A stretch of 7,172 bases of DNA, taken from positions 11,441 through 18,612 of the forward strand of contig PLCG01000073.1 of the NCBI GenBank assembly GCA_003135575.1. The letters are read 5' to 3'. The stretch is from Nitrososphaerota archaeon. Lineage in GTDB: Archaea; Thermoproteota; Nitrososphaeria; Nitrososphaerales; Gagatemarchaeaceae. The notes beneath the pieces were generated by a model. That model was not told where the DNA came from, did no database searches, and worked only from the letters and a program-made list of their open reading frames with translations. Below, piece by piece: positions 1 to 5,162 of the stretch; position 1 is the stretch's first letter; every line of letters begins with the position of its first letter. A program made the position numbers and the translations under genes.

Positions 1-232
1 TGTCCGGGGTGTCGGGGAACGGCGTTCCCTTGTCGATCTTCACTCCTGCGAGCACCTGCGTGTTCCCGAGGGTCACCATCGCTGAGCCGTTGGCCTTTGC
101 GATCACGTGCGTCTTGATCTCGAGCTTCCGGGCCTCGTTCAGGCCTCGGCCGTCGAGCCGCTTCCCTTTGGAGAGCGCCTCCACGAGCTGGTTCCTCTTG
201 ATCGTCTCTACTACGAATGACTTTTGTGGCAT
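1..232 (-). CDS. rrp42: Exosome complex subunit Rrp42 (N-terminal part, cut by window edge)
   Basis: This is the first 77 codons of archaeal Rrp42, the non-catalytic RNase PH-type subunit that alternates with Rrp41 in the hexameric exosome ring for cytoplasmic 3'-to-5' RNA decay. Read on the minus strand it starts MPQKSFVVETIKRNQLVEAL and continues with KGKRLDGRGLNEARKLEI (about residues 22-39). That is the hallmark R-x-D-G-R segment of RNase PH-fold proteins, here followed by an N-G-S-A-x-V-x-L-G-N-T-Q-V strand pair (about 48-60). The ATG at 232 is well supported: GGAGGAGG lies 8 bases upstream inside the end of rrp41, and the rrp41 stop is only 3 bases away, so translation is probably coupled. 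The rest of the roughly 270-residue protein lies left of the window. The call rests on both motif and operon order. Confidence 0.93.
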   Translation of the reverse strand, partial: MPQKSFVVETIKRNQLVEALSKGKRLDGRGLNEARKLEIKTHVIAKANGSAMVTLGNTQVLAGVKIDKGTPFPDTPD

Positions 233-235
233 ATC

Positions 236-1003
236 CTAAGCCTCCTCCATCATCTCTGCGGTGGTGGTGGAAGTCTCCGGGCCTCCTCCGCTGAAGTACC
301 TCTGGAGAAGGGCTTCCCTCTGGATCTTGTACACCTTCATCCCGCCGACCTTCGCGAGCTCGAGCGCTTGCTTGAACTCGTCGTGAGTGAAGAGGCCGTC
401 CATCTGCAATAGCGTCACCTGGTTCAGGTTGGGCATGAACGCGTATGGCATGTCGCCAGACCCCTCCTTGTCCTCGGTGTCGTTGAGGTCCAGGACTATC
501 TTGCCGTCGACCTTGCCCACCGCGCAGCCCACGACGAGGTCGCGCATGTTGATCCCCGCGTCTGCTAGCGCCAGAGCTGCGGCCGTGATGCCCGCGACCC
601 TCGAGCCTCCGTCGGACTGGAGGATCTCCACGTAGACCTGTATCGCGGTCCTAGGGTAGTCCTCGAGGAAGAGCGCAGGCTGGAGCGCCTCCCTGATGAC
701 CTTGGATATCTCGATCTCTCTCCTCGAAGGCGCCGGGTTCTTCCTCTCGTCGACTGAGAACGGCGCCATGTGGTACCTGCACTTTAGCACCGCCCTGTCC
801 GCGAGCTCGAGGTGCTTCGGGTGCATCTCCTTCGGCCCGTACACCGCAGCCATGATGATGTTCTTGCCCCATTCAATCTTCGCGGAGCCGTCGGCGTTCT
901 TGAGGACCCCTACTTCGATCTTCAGCGGCCTGAGCTCGTCCCAACGACGACCGTCGGTGCGTATCCCGTTCTCGTCCATCAATTTTCTTTTCGCTTCTGT
1001 CAA
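236..1003 (-). CDS. rrp41: Exosome complex catalytic subunit Rrp41
   Basis: This 255-residue RNase PH-family protein is the catalytic subunit of the archaeal exosome ring. It performs phosphorolytic 3'-to-5' RNA degradation and, in reverse, 3' tailing. Visible family signatures are GIRTDGRRWDELRPLKIEVG (13-32), NADGSA (36-41), SRREIEISKVIREAL (93-107), YPRT (116-119), GGSRVAGITAAALALADAG (132-150) and DLNDTEDKEGSGDMP (172-186). Asp178 and Asp184 have the same six-residue spacing as the catalytic/metal-site Asp182 and Asp188 of Sulfolobus Rrp41, so the enzyme should be active. The start is taken as TTG at 1003 because GGTGA sits 6 bases upstream and the rrp4 stop is 2 bases away. The internal ATG at 979 (Met9) lacks such a site but remains possible. 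A short Ser/Thr/Glu-rich tail follows residue 238. Confidence 0.96.
   Translation of the reverse strand: MTEAKRKLMDENGIRTDGRRWDELRPLKIEVGVLKNADGSAKIEWGKNIIMAAVYGPKEMHPKHLELADRAVLKCRYHMAPFSVDERKNPAPSRREIEISKVIREALQPALFLEDYPRTAIQVYVEILQSDGGSRVAGITAAALALADAGINMRDLVVGCAVGKVDGKIVLDLNDTEDKEGSGDMPYAFMPNLNQVTLLQMDGLFTHDEFKQALELAKVGGMKVYKIQREALLQRYFSGGGPETSTTTAEMMEEA
241..248 (-). promoter_or_regulatory. Ribosome-binding site of rrp42
   Basis: On the minus strand GGAGGAGG ends 8 bases before the rrp42 ATG and lies within the last codons of rrp41. It is complementary to the CCTCC at the 3' end of archaeal 16S rRNA and fixes the rrp42 start. Confidence 0.75.
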
Positions 1004-1005
1004 AT

Positions 1006-1725
1006 CTATTCACCGGTATTTTCTCCGCCCATTGGCTGTGCTGGGGCCGCGCCGGGCTGGACGCCAAGGAGCTGCTGCACCTTCGCGGTGAGGTCGGCCA
1101 TGTGCGCCTCTTGCTCTATGAGCTGGATGACCTGGACCGCCTTTGCTATTCCCTCGGCGGGACCGTCGAGGACGATTACGCCGTTCTGCCCCACCTTGAT
1201 CTGAAGGGCGGTGAGCTCGGCGATCATGTTGATCATGTAGCCCTTCCTCCCTATGAGCCTCGGGACCTTCATGGGGGAGATCTTGATTATCTCTCCCTGG
1301 GGGATCTTTCCTAGGTCCGGGCCCCTGATGGACAGCTGAGGGTCTCTCGTCCGGTCGAAGGCCTCGATCTTTGCTAGCATCAGGTCTCCCACGGTGAACC
1401 TAGTGGTGAGGTCGTGGGTCGCGGGGGAGAAGTCCCTCCCGAAGACGAACTGGCCTGGGAGGTATCCTACGAAACACGAGTTGATGTCCGCCTCCCATCC
1501 GTAGCCCGTCACGTTGACCACCTTGCCGACCACTTGGTCTTCGACCTTCGGGATATAGGCGCCGGAGAGGGGGATGACCTTGACGTCGTTCCTAATGATC
1601 TCGGCGAGCCCGACCCGGAGAGCGACCATATCGTTGCCCCTCCGCTGCACGTACATGCCTGGTCTGTAGTCGCCGGTTACTATCACGTCGCCGGGAATTA
1701 CCTGTTTTCTTGTTATTTCCACCAA
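1006..1725 (-). CDS. rrp4: Exosome RNA-binding cap subunit Rrp4 (S1 and KH domains)
   Basis: Rrp4 (239 residues) forms the RNA-binding cap on the Rrp41/Rrp42 ring and feeds substrates into the channel. Three domains can be read. An N-terminal beta domain (about 1-62) begins with VIPGDVIV. An S1 domain (about 63-137) contains VVGKVVNVTGYGWEADI and ends with LSIRGP. A KH domain (about 145-210) carries the GxxG loop as GRKG at 159-162, in the context PRLIGRKGYMINMI. A 25-residue Ala/Pro/Gly-rich tail follows and is probably disordered. The start is TTG at 1725 with GGTGA 9 bases upstream. A GTG immediately after it (1722) is an equally legal start and would remove only one residue. The SBDS stop lies 4 bases upstream, so the two genes are transcribed together. 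Confidence 0.96.
   Translation of the reverse strand: MVEITRKQVIPGDVIVTGDYRPGMYVQRRGNDMVALRVGLAEIIRNDVKVIPLSGAYIPKVEDQVVGKVVNVTGYGWEADINSCFVGYLPGQFVFGRDFSPATHDLTTRFTVGDLMLAKIEAFDRTRDPQLSIRGPDLGKIPQGEIIKISPMKVPRLIGRKGYMINMIAELTALQIKVGQNGVIVLDGPAEGIAKAVQVIQLIEQEAHMADLTAKVQQLLGVQPGAAPAQPMGGENTGE
1010..1014 (-). promoter_or_regulatory. Ribosome-binding site GGTGA for TTG start of rrp41
   Basis: The minus strand reads GGTGA, then 6 bases, then TTG. The same GGTGA motif precedes rrp4. It pairs with the TCACC of the 16S rRNA tail and favours the TTG start over the later ATG. Confidence 0.65.
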
Positions 1726-1729
1726 TTTT

Positions 1730-2419
1730 CTATTTCACCAATGTGACTTGAGCCGAACCTCGCGTTGCCGATCCCAGCCTCTCAAGTAGGCTTGACTGGG
1801 TCGCAGCTGGGACTTCTATTATTGCAGACAATCCACCGTCCCCTCCCCACTCCTCTTTAAGTATCTCGCCGAAGCCCTTGAGGACGCCGATGGTCTGGCC
1901 GGCGTACTGGGCTGGCGCTCTTACCATGAGCTTCACCTTCTCGGACTTCATCGGGAGGATTTTGCGCAGCTCCTCGAGGATGGTCTTCAGCTGCTCGTTC
2001 GCGTCCTTGAAGGGGTCGAAGGTGACCCGGGCATCCTGCATCGCCTGCTCTATCCTAACGGGCGGGTGGGGGAGCCCTGTCCTGGGGTCGACGTAGGTCT
2101 TCGCTATCATGGCGACCACCTGCCTGCGCTTCTCCTCGGTCATCCTGTGCCGCTGCTCCTGGGTGAGCTGGAGCTCGCCGCGCTTGAGGACCTCTATGGC
2201 AGCCTTCGCGTGGTCGTCCGTCCCGAAATGCTTCTTCAGCTTGTCGCCGTTCGCGCGAAGGCCCCTGTTGGCGTCGGAGAACACCTCGTCGATGCCGATG
2301 ACCTGGGAGGGTTCTACCTGTTTCCCGGACTTGTAGCTGAGGGCGGTCTCTGGGTTGACCATAATCTCGTACTTCTCCCCCTCTATGACTATGCGGACGG
2401 TTGTGAACTTGCTAGACAT
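1730..2419 (-). CDS. SBDS-family ribosome maturation factor
   Basis: This 229-residue protein is the archaeal orthologue of SBDS/Sdo1, which in eukaryotes works with EFL1 to release the anti-association factor (eIF6/Tif6) from the large ribosomal subunit; archaea keep SBDS and aIF6. Three domains fit the family: an N-terminal FYSH domain (about 1-88; VRIVIEGEKYEIMVNP near the start, then VFSDANRGLRA), a central three-helix domain (about 90-160) with the signature TGLPHPPVRIEQAM (114-127), and a ferredoxin-like C-terminal domain (about 161-229; KVKLMVRAP onward). The length is normal. The ATG start at 2419 lies 14 bases after the psmA stop with no strong ribosome-binding site, so translation may depend on coupling to psmA. 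The gene sits in the conserved proteasome-exosome operon of archaea. Confidence 0.96.
   Translation of the reverse strand: MSSKFTTVRIVIEGEKYEIMVNPETALSYKSGKQVEPSQVIGIDEVFSDANRGLRANGDKLKKHFGTDDHAKAAIEVLKRGELQLTQEQRHRMTEEKRRQVVAMIAKTYVDPRTGLPHPPVRIEQAMQDARVTFDPFKDANEQLKTILEELRKILPMKSEKVKLMVRAPAQYAGQTIGVLKGFGEILKEEWGGDGGLSAIIEVPAATQSSLLERLGSATRGSAQVTLVK
1735..1739 (-). promoter_or_regulatory. Ribosome-binding site GGTGA of rrp4
   Basis: The minus strand reads GGTGA, 9 bases before TTG (12 before the adjacent GTG), inside the 3' end of the SBDS gene. The spacing slightly favours the TTG. Confidence 0.6.
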
Positions 2420-2433
2420 GAGCCTACATCAGG

Positions 2434-3186
2434 CTAGGCTCCCTTTGCGGGAGTCTTTTCGCTGCCTCGCGTCTTTGCGCTGGCTGCATACTTTGTGATC
2501 TCGTCCTCGGTCAGGCGCCTCATCTTCTTGGTCTTGGCGTCGACGACCCCTATCTTGATGTGGAAGACGCCCATCTTGTCCTCGCTCACGAGGTAGATGC
2601 ACTCTATCGCAAGCGTGATGCCCTGCTCAAGGGATATGCCGGGGTTGTAGTTCTTCTCGAGGTACTCGTTGACCTGGTCGCTGCCTGCCCCGATGGCTAT
2701 CGCGTCGAAGCCGAGGTACGCGCCTGTGGGGTCGGTGAGGAAGACCACTGGGCCGCGGTTCTCGTCAACTCCCGAGATTATCAGGGAGACGCCGAACGGC
2801 CTCACTCCGGCATACTGGGTGTATTGCTGGTTGAGGTCCGCGATCCTCTTCGCGACCGTCTCGATGTCCACTGGCTCGTCGTAGACAAGCCTGTTGCTCT
2901 GGGCGATGACCCGGGCGTTGTCGACCTGGATCCTTGCGTCGGGGATGTAGCCCGCGCCGACCGCGCCGATGTGGTCGTCGATCTGGAACATCTTGACGAC
3001 CGACTCGACGTTCTGGAGCTTCCTTCCCCTCTCCTCAACCGCCATGACCACCCCGTCGTCGGTCCTTACGCCGACCGCGAGGCTTCCGCGCCTGACCGTC
3101 TCGAGTGCGTACTCAACCTGGTATAGTCTTCCGTCCGGAGAGAAAATCGTTATGGCCCTGTCGTAGCCTGCAGAAGGTGCGAACAT
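2434..3186 (-). CDS. psmA: Proteasome 20S subunit alpha
   Basis: This 250-residue alpha subunit forms the outer, gating rings of the archaeal 20S proteasome. The proteasome alpha signature is clear: YDRAITIFSPDGRLYQVEYA (8-27). Residues matching the Thermoplasma gate (Tyr8, Asp9, Pro17, Tyr26) are all present. Lys65, in VESVVKMFQIDD, aligns with the pocket lysine that receives the HbYX tail of PAN/Cdc48-type ATPases. YTQYAGVRPFGVSLIISG (122-139) is also typical. There is no propeptide or catalytic Thr, as expected for an alpha subunit. The Lys/Ala-rich C-terminal tail (about 235-250) is probably flexible. The ATG at 3186 is the first gene of the leftward operon, behind a TATA-like box about 50 bases upstream. 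The beta subunit is not in this window. Confidence 0.97.
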   Translation of the reverse strand: MFAPSAGYDRAITIFSPDGRLYQVEYALETVRRGSLAVGVRTDDGVVMAVEERGRKLQNVESVVKMFQIDDHIGAVGAGYIPDARIQVDNARVIAQSNRLVYDEPVDIETVAKRIADLNQQYTQYAGVRPFGVSLIISGVDENRGPVVFLTDPTGAYLGFDAIAIGAGSDQVNEYLEKNYNPGISLEQGITLAIECIYLVSEDKMGVFHIKIGVVDAKTKKMRRLTEDEITKYAASAKTRGSEKTPAKGA

Positions 3187-3232
3187 AGTATGTCATCTAG
3201 TCCTTTTGATTAGCGAGGAGCGATTTGGCGTT

Positions 3233-3240
3233 GTTTTAAA
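3233..3240 (-). promoter_or_regulatory. TATA-like box of the psmA operon
   Basis: The minus strand shows TTTAAAAC preceded by the purine-rich AGAAGGG (3241-3247), which could be the TFB recognition element. Transcription would be expected to start near 3211, giving a short leader of about 25 bases. No second promoter of this quality is evident between the tightly packed downstream genes. Confidence 0.6.
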
Positions 3241-3280
3241 CCCTTCTGGAATCGCGGCGCGCCCGGCGAGCTTCTAAGAC

Positions 3281-3290
3281 CTTTTTTATG
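3281..3290 (+). promoter_or_regulatory. Possible TATA-like box for the JAMM protease gene
   Basis: CTTTTTTATG is the only AT-rich box on the plus strand of this otherwise GC-rich divergent intergenic region (3187-3382). It predicts a start near 3312 and a leader of about 70 bases before the GTG at 3383. The leader holds a 14-codon ORF (3331-3375) ending 7 bases before that GTG, which may be fortuitous. Confidence 0.35.
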
Positions 3291-3382
3291 AGCATTCTCC
3301 TGCTTGCGAAACAGGCGGCGATTGCAAACGATGACAAGGATTCGCGCTCGGGCGGCTACGCACCCTGCCCGTTAAGAGCGTC

Positions 3383-3814
3383 GTGCTCCGCAAGGACGTG
3401 CTCGACAGCATCCTCTCCTATTCCAAGATGTTTCATCCGAAGGAGGGCATCCTGCTCCTGCGGGGGAAGAGCAAGAGCGGGGTCGTCGAGGTGGACGGGG
3501 TCGTCATCCCCCCGAACGCTATCCACGGCAGCGGGTTCTCGGCCTTCGGCTGGGGCATGATCCCCATCGACTTGAGCTACGTCGGGGTGGCGCACTCGCA
3601 CCCCTCGGGTTACGCGGTGCCCTCCCAGGAGGACCTACTCCACGTCACCGGCAAGATAATGGTGATAGCAGGCGCACCCTACGAGGACGAGTCCTGCCTG
3701 AAGATATACACCGTCCACGGCGAGCCGCTCAAGTTCGAGGTGAAGGAGGGGCGCCCCACCCCGTCGCACGAGGAGTTCGACCCCGAAGTCGGAGGGGACG
3801 AGCTCGGCTTCTGA
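3383..3814 (+). CDS. JAMM/MPN+ metalloprotease (Mov34/Rpn11-like)
   Basis: This is a 143-residue JAB1/MPN/Mov34 zinc isopeptidase. The JAMM motif is complete: Glu21 (in HPKEGILLLRG), then His71-Ser-His73, seven residues, Ser81, two residues, Asp84 (HSHPSGYAVPSQED). His71, His73 and Asp84 should bind zinc and Glu21 should activate water, so the enzyme is predicted to be active. Archaeal relatives remove ubiquitin-like modifiers (SAMP/Urm1 type) from proteins, while Rpn11 does this on the eukaryotic proteasome lid. Its position divergent from psmA fits a role beside the proteasome. GTG at 3383 is the only conventional start in frame after the TGA at 3332. The upstream open codons read VKSV, so a slightly longer form from a rarer codon cannot be excluded. 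The tail after about 125 is acidic, and the coding-like +1 frame continues past its stop. Confidence 0.9.
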   Translation: MLRKDVLDSILSYSKMFHPKEGILLLRGKSKSGVVEVDGVVIPPNAIHGSGFSAFGWGMIPIDLSYVGVAHSHPSGYAVPSQEDLLHVTGKIMVIAGAPYEDESCLKIYTVHGEPLKFEVKEGRPTPSHEEFDPEVGGDELGF

Positions 3815-3860
3815 ATCCGCGAAGGCGACCAAGCACACCACCGGTCAGACTTGGGCGGCG

Positions 3861-4001
3861 TTGAAAAAGTGCGGGCACGCCTACAGGATAGCGAAGGTCA
3901 GGAACGAGCCGGAGAAGATGGTCGAGTACGCGAAGAGGATCAGGTCGCTCCAGCTGGAGCTCGGGGTCGCCCAGGCGAGCTTCCCGGACCTCGGCCTGTA
4001 G
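3861..4001 (+). CDS. Small conserved-looking protein downstream of JAMM gene, start uncertain
   Basis: From TTG at 3861 this gives 46 residues, starting MKKCGHAYRIAKVRNEPEKM and ending FPDLGL. It looks like a short helical, charged protein with amphipathic spacing in the EPEKMVEYAKRIRSLQLELG part. Third codon positions are strongly G/C, as in neighbouring real genes. The same frame is open further left, back to 3764, and reads plausibly from 3813 (ESAKATKHTTGQTWAAL), but it contains no ATG, GTG or TTG before 3861 and no clear ribosome-binding site. It may therefore be a TTG-started gene, or the C-terminal part of the JAMM protein reached by a +1 shift at its stop (total 205 residues). I do not recognise its function. 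It ends 18 bases before the convergent roadblock-like gene. Confidence 0.55.
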   Translation: MKKCGHAYRIAKVRNEPEKMVEYAKRIRSLQLELGVAQASFPDLGL

Positions 4002-4019
4002 CGACGCTGGGCCCGGTCC

Positions 4020-4409
4020 CTACTTTACCTTCTCTGGGATCATGCCGGTGCTGTAGATCGTGATCACAAAGTCCCTTAGCTGGGCGATCTGCTCCAGGTC
4101 CACGTCGGGCTGGGTGGTGATGAGCATGAGGTTGTTGCCCACGCCGAAGATGAGCATGTTGAGCTTCTCCCGCTTCACGAAGGTGTACTGGATCTTCCCG
4201 AAGTATTGGTCCCAGGTCTTGTCGGTCCCTATCTGGATCGTTAGGTTCGCCATCAGCCTGAGGTCCTCGCTGGCAGGCTCGAGCGAGGAGATGCCCTTCC
4301 TCATCCCTCCGGCTATTATGCGGCCCGTGTCGTCGAGGACTCCGGCATATCTCACTCGGCGGTCGAACTTGAATATCTGTAAGCAGAGCTTGTCTAGCGG
4401 ATAAGTCAT
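4020..4409 (-). CDS. Roadblock/LC7-like small protein (resembles thaumarchaeal DUF6659 proteins)
   Basis: This 129-residue protein has the layout of a roadblock/longin-type alpha-beta domain. An N-terminal helix (LDKLCLQIFKFD, 5-16) is followed by a beta hairpin, VRYAGVLDDTGRIIAGG (19-35), then a helical middle (about 45-62), a strand with basic residues (QYTFVKREKLNMLIFGVG, 74-91), a hydrophobic strand LMLITTQP (94-101) and a C-terminal helix (DLEQIAQLRDFVITIY). From memory it resembles the DUF6659 proteins common in Nitrososphaeria, whose function is not known; roadblock relatives are usually GTPase partners or scaffolds. ATG at 4409 is chosen because a TATA-like box lies 32 bases upstream, fitting a leaderless message. 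An in-frame ATG at 4454 would add 15 residues but has no good signal. No signal peptide is visible. Confidence 0.72.
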   Translation of the reverse strand: MTYPLDKLCLQIFKFDRRVRYAGVLDDTGRIIAGGMRKGISSLEPASEDLRLMANLTIQIGTDKTWDQYFGKIQYTFVKREKLNMLIFGVGNNLMLITTQPDVDLEQIAQLRDFVITIYSTGMIPEKVK

Positions 4410-4437
4410 GCAGTTATGGTGTATTTGCTTCTCGCTC

Positions 4438-4445
4438 GATATAAG
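4438..4445 (-). promoter_or_regulatory. TATA-like box for the roadblock-like gene
   Basis: The minus strand reads CTTATATC, centred about 32 bases before the ATG at 4409. That spacing would start transcription at or just before the ATG (leaderless or nearly so). Confidence 0.5.
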
Positions 4446-4504
4446 AATTGTCATTTTCGCGCTGGGAAACCTAGGCGCCCTCGCGTGAAGTGTCTCCCAC
4501 TTTG

Positions 4505-4512
4505 ATAATATT
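4505..4512 (+). promoter_or_regulatory. TATA-like box for the membrane-protein gene
   Basis: ATAATATT is centred about 30 bases before the ATG at 4539, again the leaderless geometry. With the box at 4438-4445 on the other strand it forms a divergent promoter pair in the region 4410-4538. Confidence 0.45.
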
Positions 4513-4538
4513 GTGTAATACCTTTGACTTCGCCCCAA

Positions 4539-5063
4539 ATGACGCGTCTTCGGCACCTATCGTCCGGTGTAACAGGCAAAATGGTCTTCGAACAAATGCT
4601 GACCATACTCTTAGGCACCGGCGTCGGAGTCGCAGTGGTTCTGTACGCAGTCAAGCCGAGGCAAATCGGAGCCTCACAATCCTTCGTATCAGGAGGTTCG
4701 TCAATCGAAACCTTCTCCCTTTCATCAACATCTGACTCGCAGAACGACGCGGCAACAATGCCAGAAGTGACCGCAACCCAGTCACCAGTCGTTGAAGCAC
4801 CAGTCGAGGAGTTCCACGCGATCTCCTCAGGCGCGGTCTCGACGATGGCGGCCGAGGTCGCCGCGGCAGGCTCGAGCGACGCAGCAATCGCATCTATCGA
4901 TGCGTCCGCCGTGTCATCGCCCGCTTCGCGGTCGGTCACAGTGGACTCTCACACCGCTCCGGCGGCGAGAGCCCGAGTGTCCAGGAGGAGCGCAGCATCT
5001 TCAAGAACGCCAGCCAAGTCTAGAGCCAGTAGTCACACCGTACGGACTACTCGGAAGCGCTAG
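4539..5063 (+). CDS. Single-pass membrane protein with Ser/Ala-rich body and basic C-terminal tail, function unknown
   Basis: I do not recognise this 174-residue protein. One hydrophobic helix is visible near the N-terminus (about 17-38, containing MLTILLGTGVGVAVVLYAV) and is followed at once by KPR. Next comes a low-complexity region (about 45-139) rich in Ser, Ala, Thr, Val and some acidic residues, probably disordered. The last 35 residues hold 11 Arg/Lys and no acidic residue, with repeated S-R and A-K/R pairs, resembling nucleic-acid- or polyanion-binding tails. The Arg/Lys on both sides of the helix leave topology unclear. ATG at 4539 fits the upstream TATA box. The ATG at 4581 (Met15, directly before the helix, with AGG 4 bases upstream) is a serious alternative, and TTG at 4524 is less likely. 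Codon choice is less G/C-biased than in the neighbouring operon. Confidence 0.6.
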   Translation: MTRLRHLSSGVTGKMVFEQMLTILLGTGVGVAVVLYAVKPRQIGASQSFVSGGSSIETFSLSSTSDSQNDAATMPEVTATQSPVVEAPVEEFHAISSGAVSTMAAEVAAAGSSDAAIASIDASAVSSPASRSVTVDSHTAPAARARVSRRSAASSRTPAKSRASSHTVRTTRKR

Positions 5064-5130
5064 ACGAAGCTGCGCGATGAAGAAAAAGAGAACGTAGTTG
5101 TGGGTTTGGGGCGACCCGACGGAAAAGAGC

Positions 5131-5138
5131 CTTAAACC
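5131..5138 (+). promoter_or_regulatory. TATA-like box for nfo
   Basis: CTTAAACC, preceded by the purine-rich GGAAAAGAG, is centred about 28 bases before the TTG start at 5163. This suggests a leaderless or almost leaderless transcript. Confidence 0.5.
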
Positions 5139-5162
5139 CACGTCCTTGATATTTTGAACTGA

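Noticed and set aside
2560..3126. Long plus-strand open frame (188 codons) opposite psmA
   Set aside because: It is antisense to a clear proteasome alpha gene. Its open length comes from the G/C-biased third positions of psmA, and the translation has no family signature.
3250..3270. GC-rich palindromic patch (GGCGCGCC) in the divergent promoter region
   Set aside because: Short palindromes of G and C are expected by chance in this composition. It lacks a T-run or a partner repeat that would make it a terminator or operator.
3288..3560. Plus-strand frame starting at the ATG right after the T-run upstream of the JAMM gene
   Set aside because: After about 30 codons it overlaps the JAMM gene in another frame and becomes Ser/Arg/Cys-rich, typical of a shadow. 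The start falls inside the probable TATA box.
3851..4063. Plus-strand frame starting at the TTG at 3851 (70 codons)
   Set aside because: Its Arg/Gly/Pro-rich product looks like a frame-shifted reading of the more convincing small protein ending at 4001.
4410..4556. N-terminal extension of the roadblock-like protein to 178 residues
   Set aside because: The extra residues (from 4556) show no domain, cross the opposite gene's promoter and lack a start signal. The ATG at 4409 with its TATA box is a better start.
4451..4939. Minus-strand frame of 162 codons opposite the membrane-protein gene
   Set aside because: It overlaps both the divergent promoter and the plus-strand gene. The plus-strand reading has a better coding case, with a clean hydrophobic helix and a promoter.
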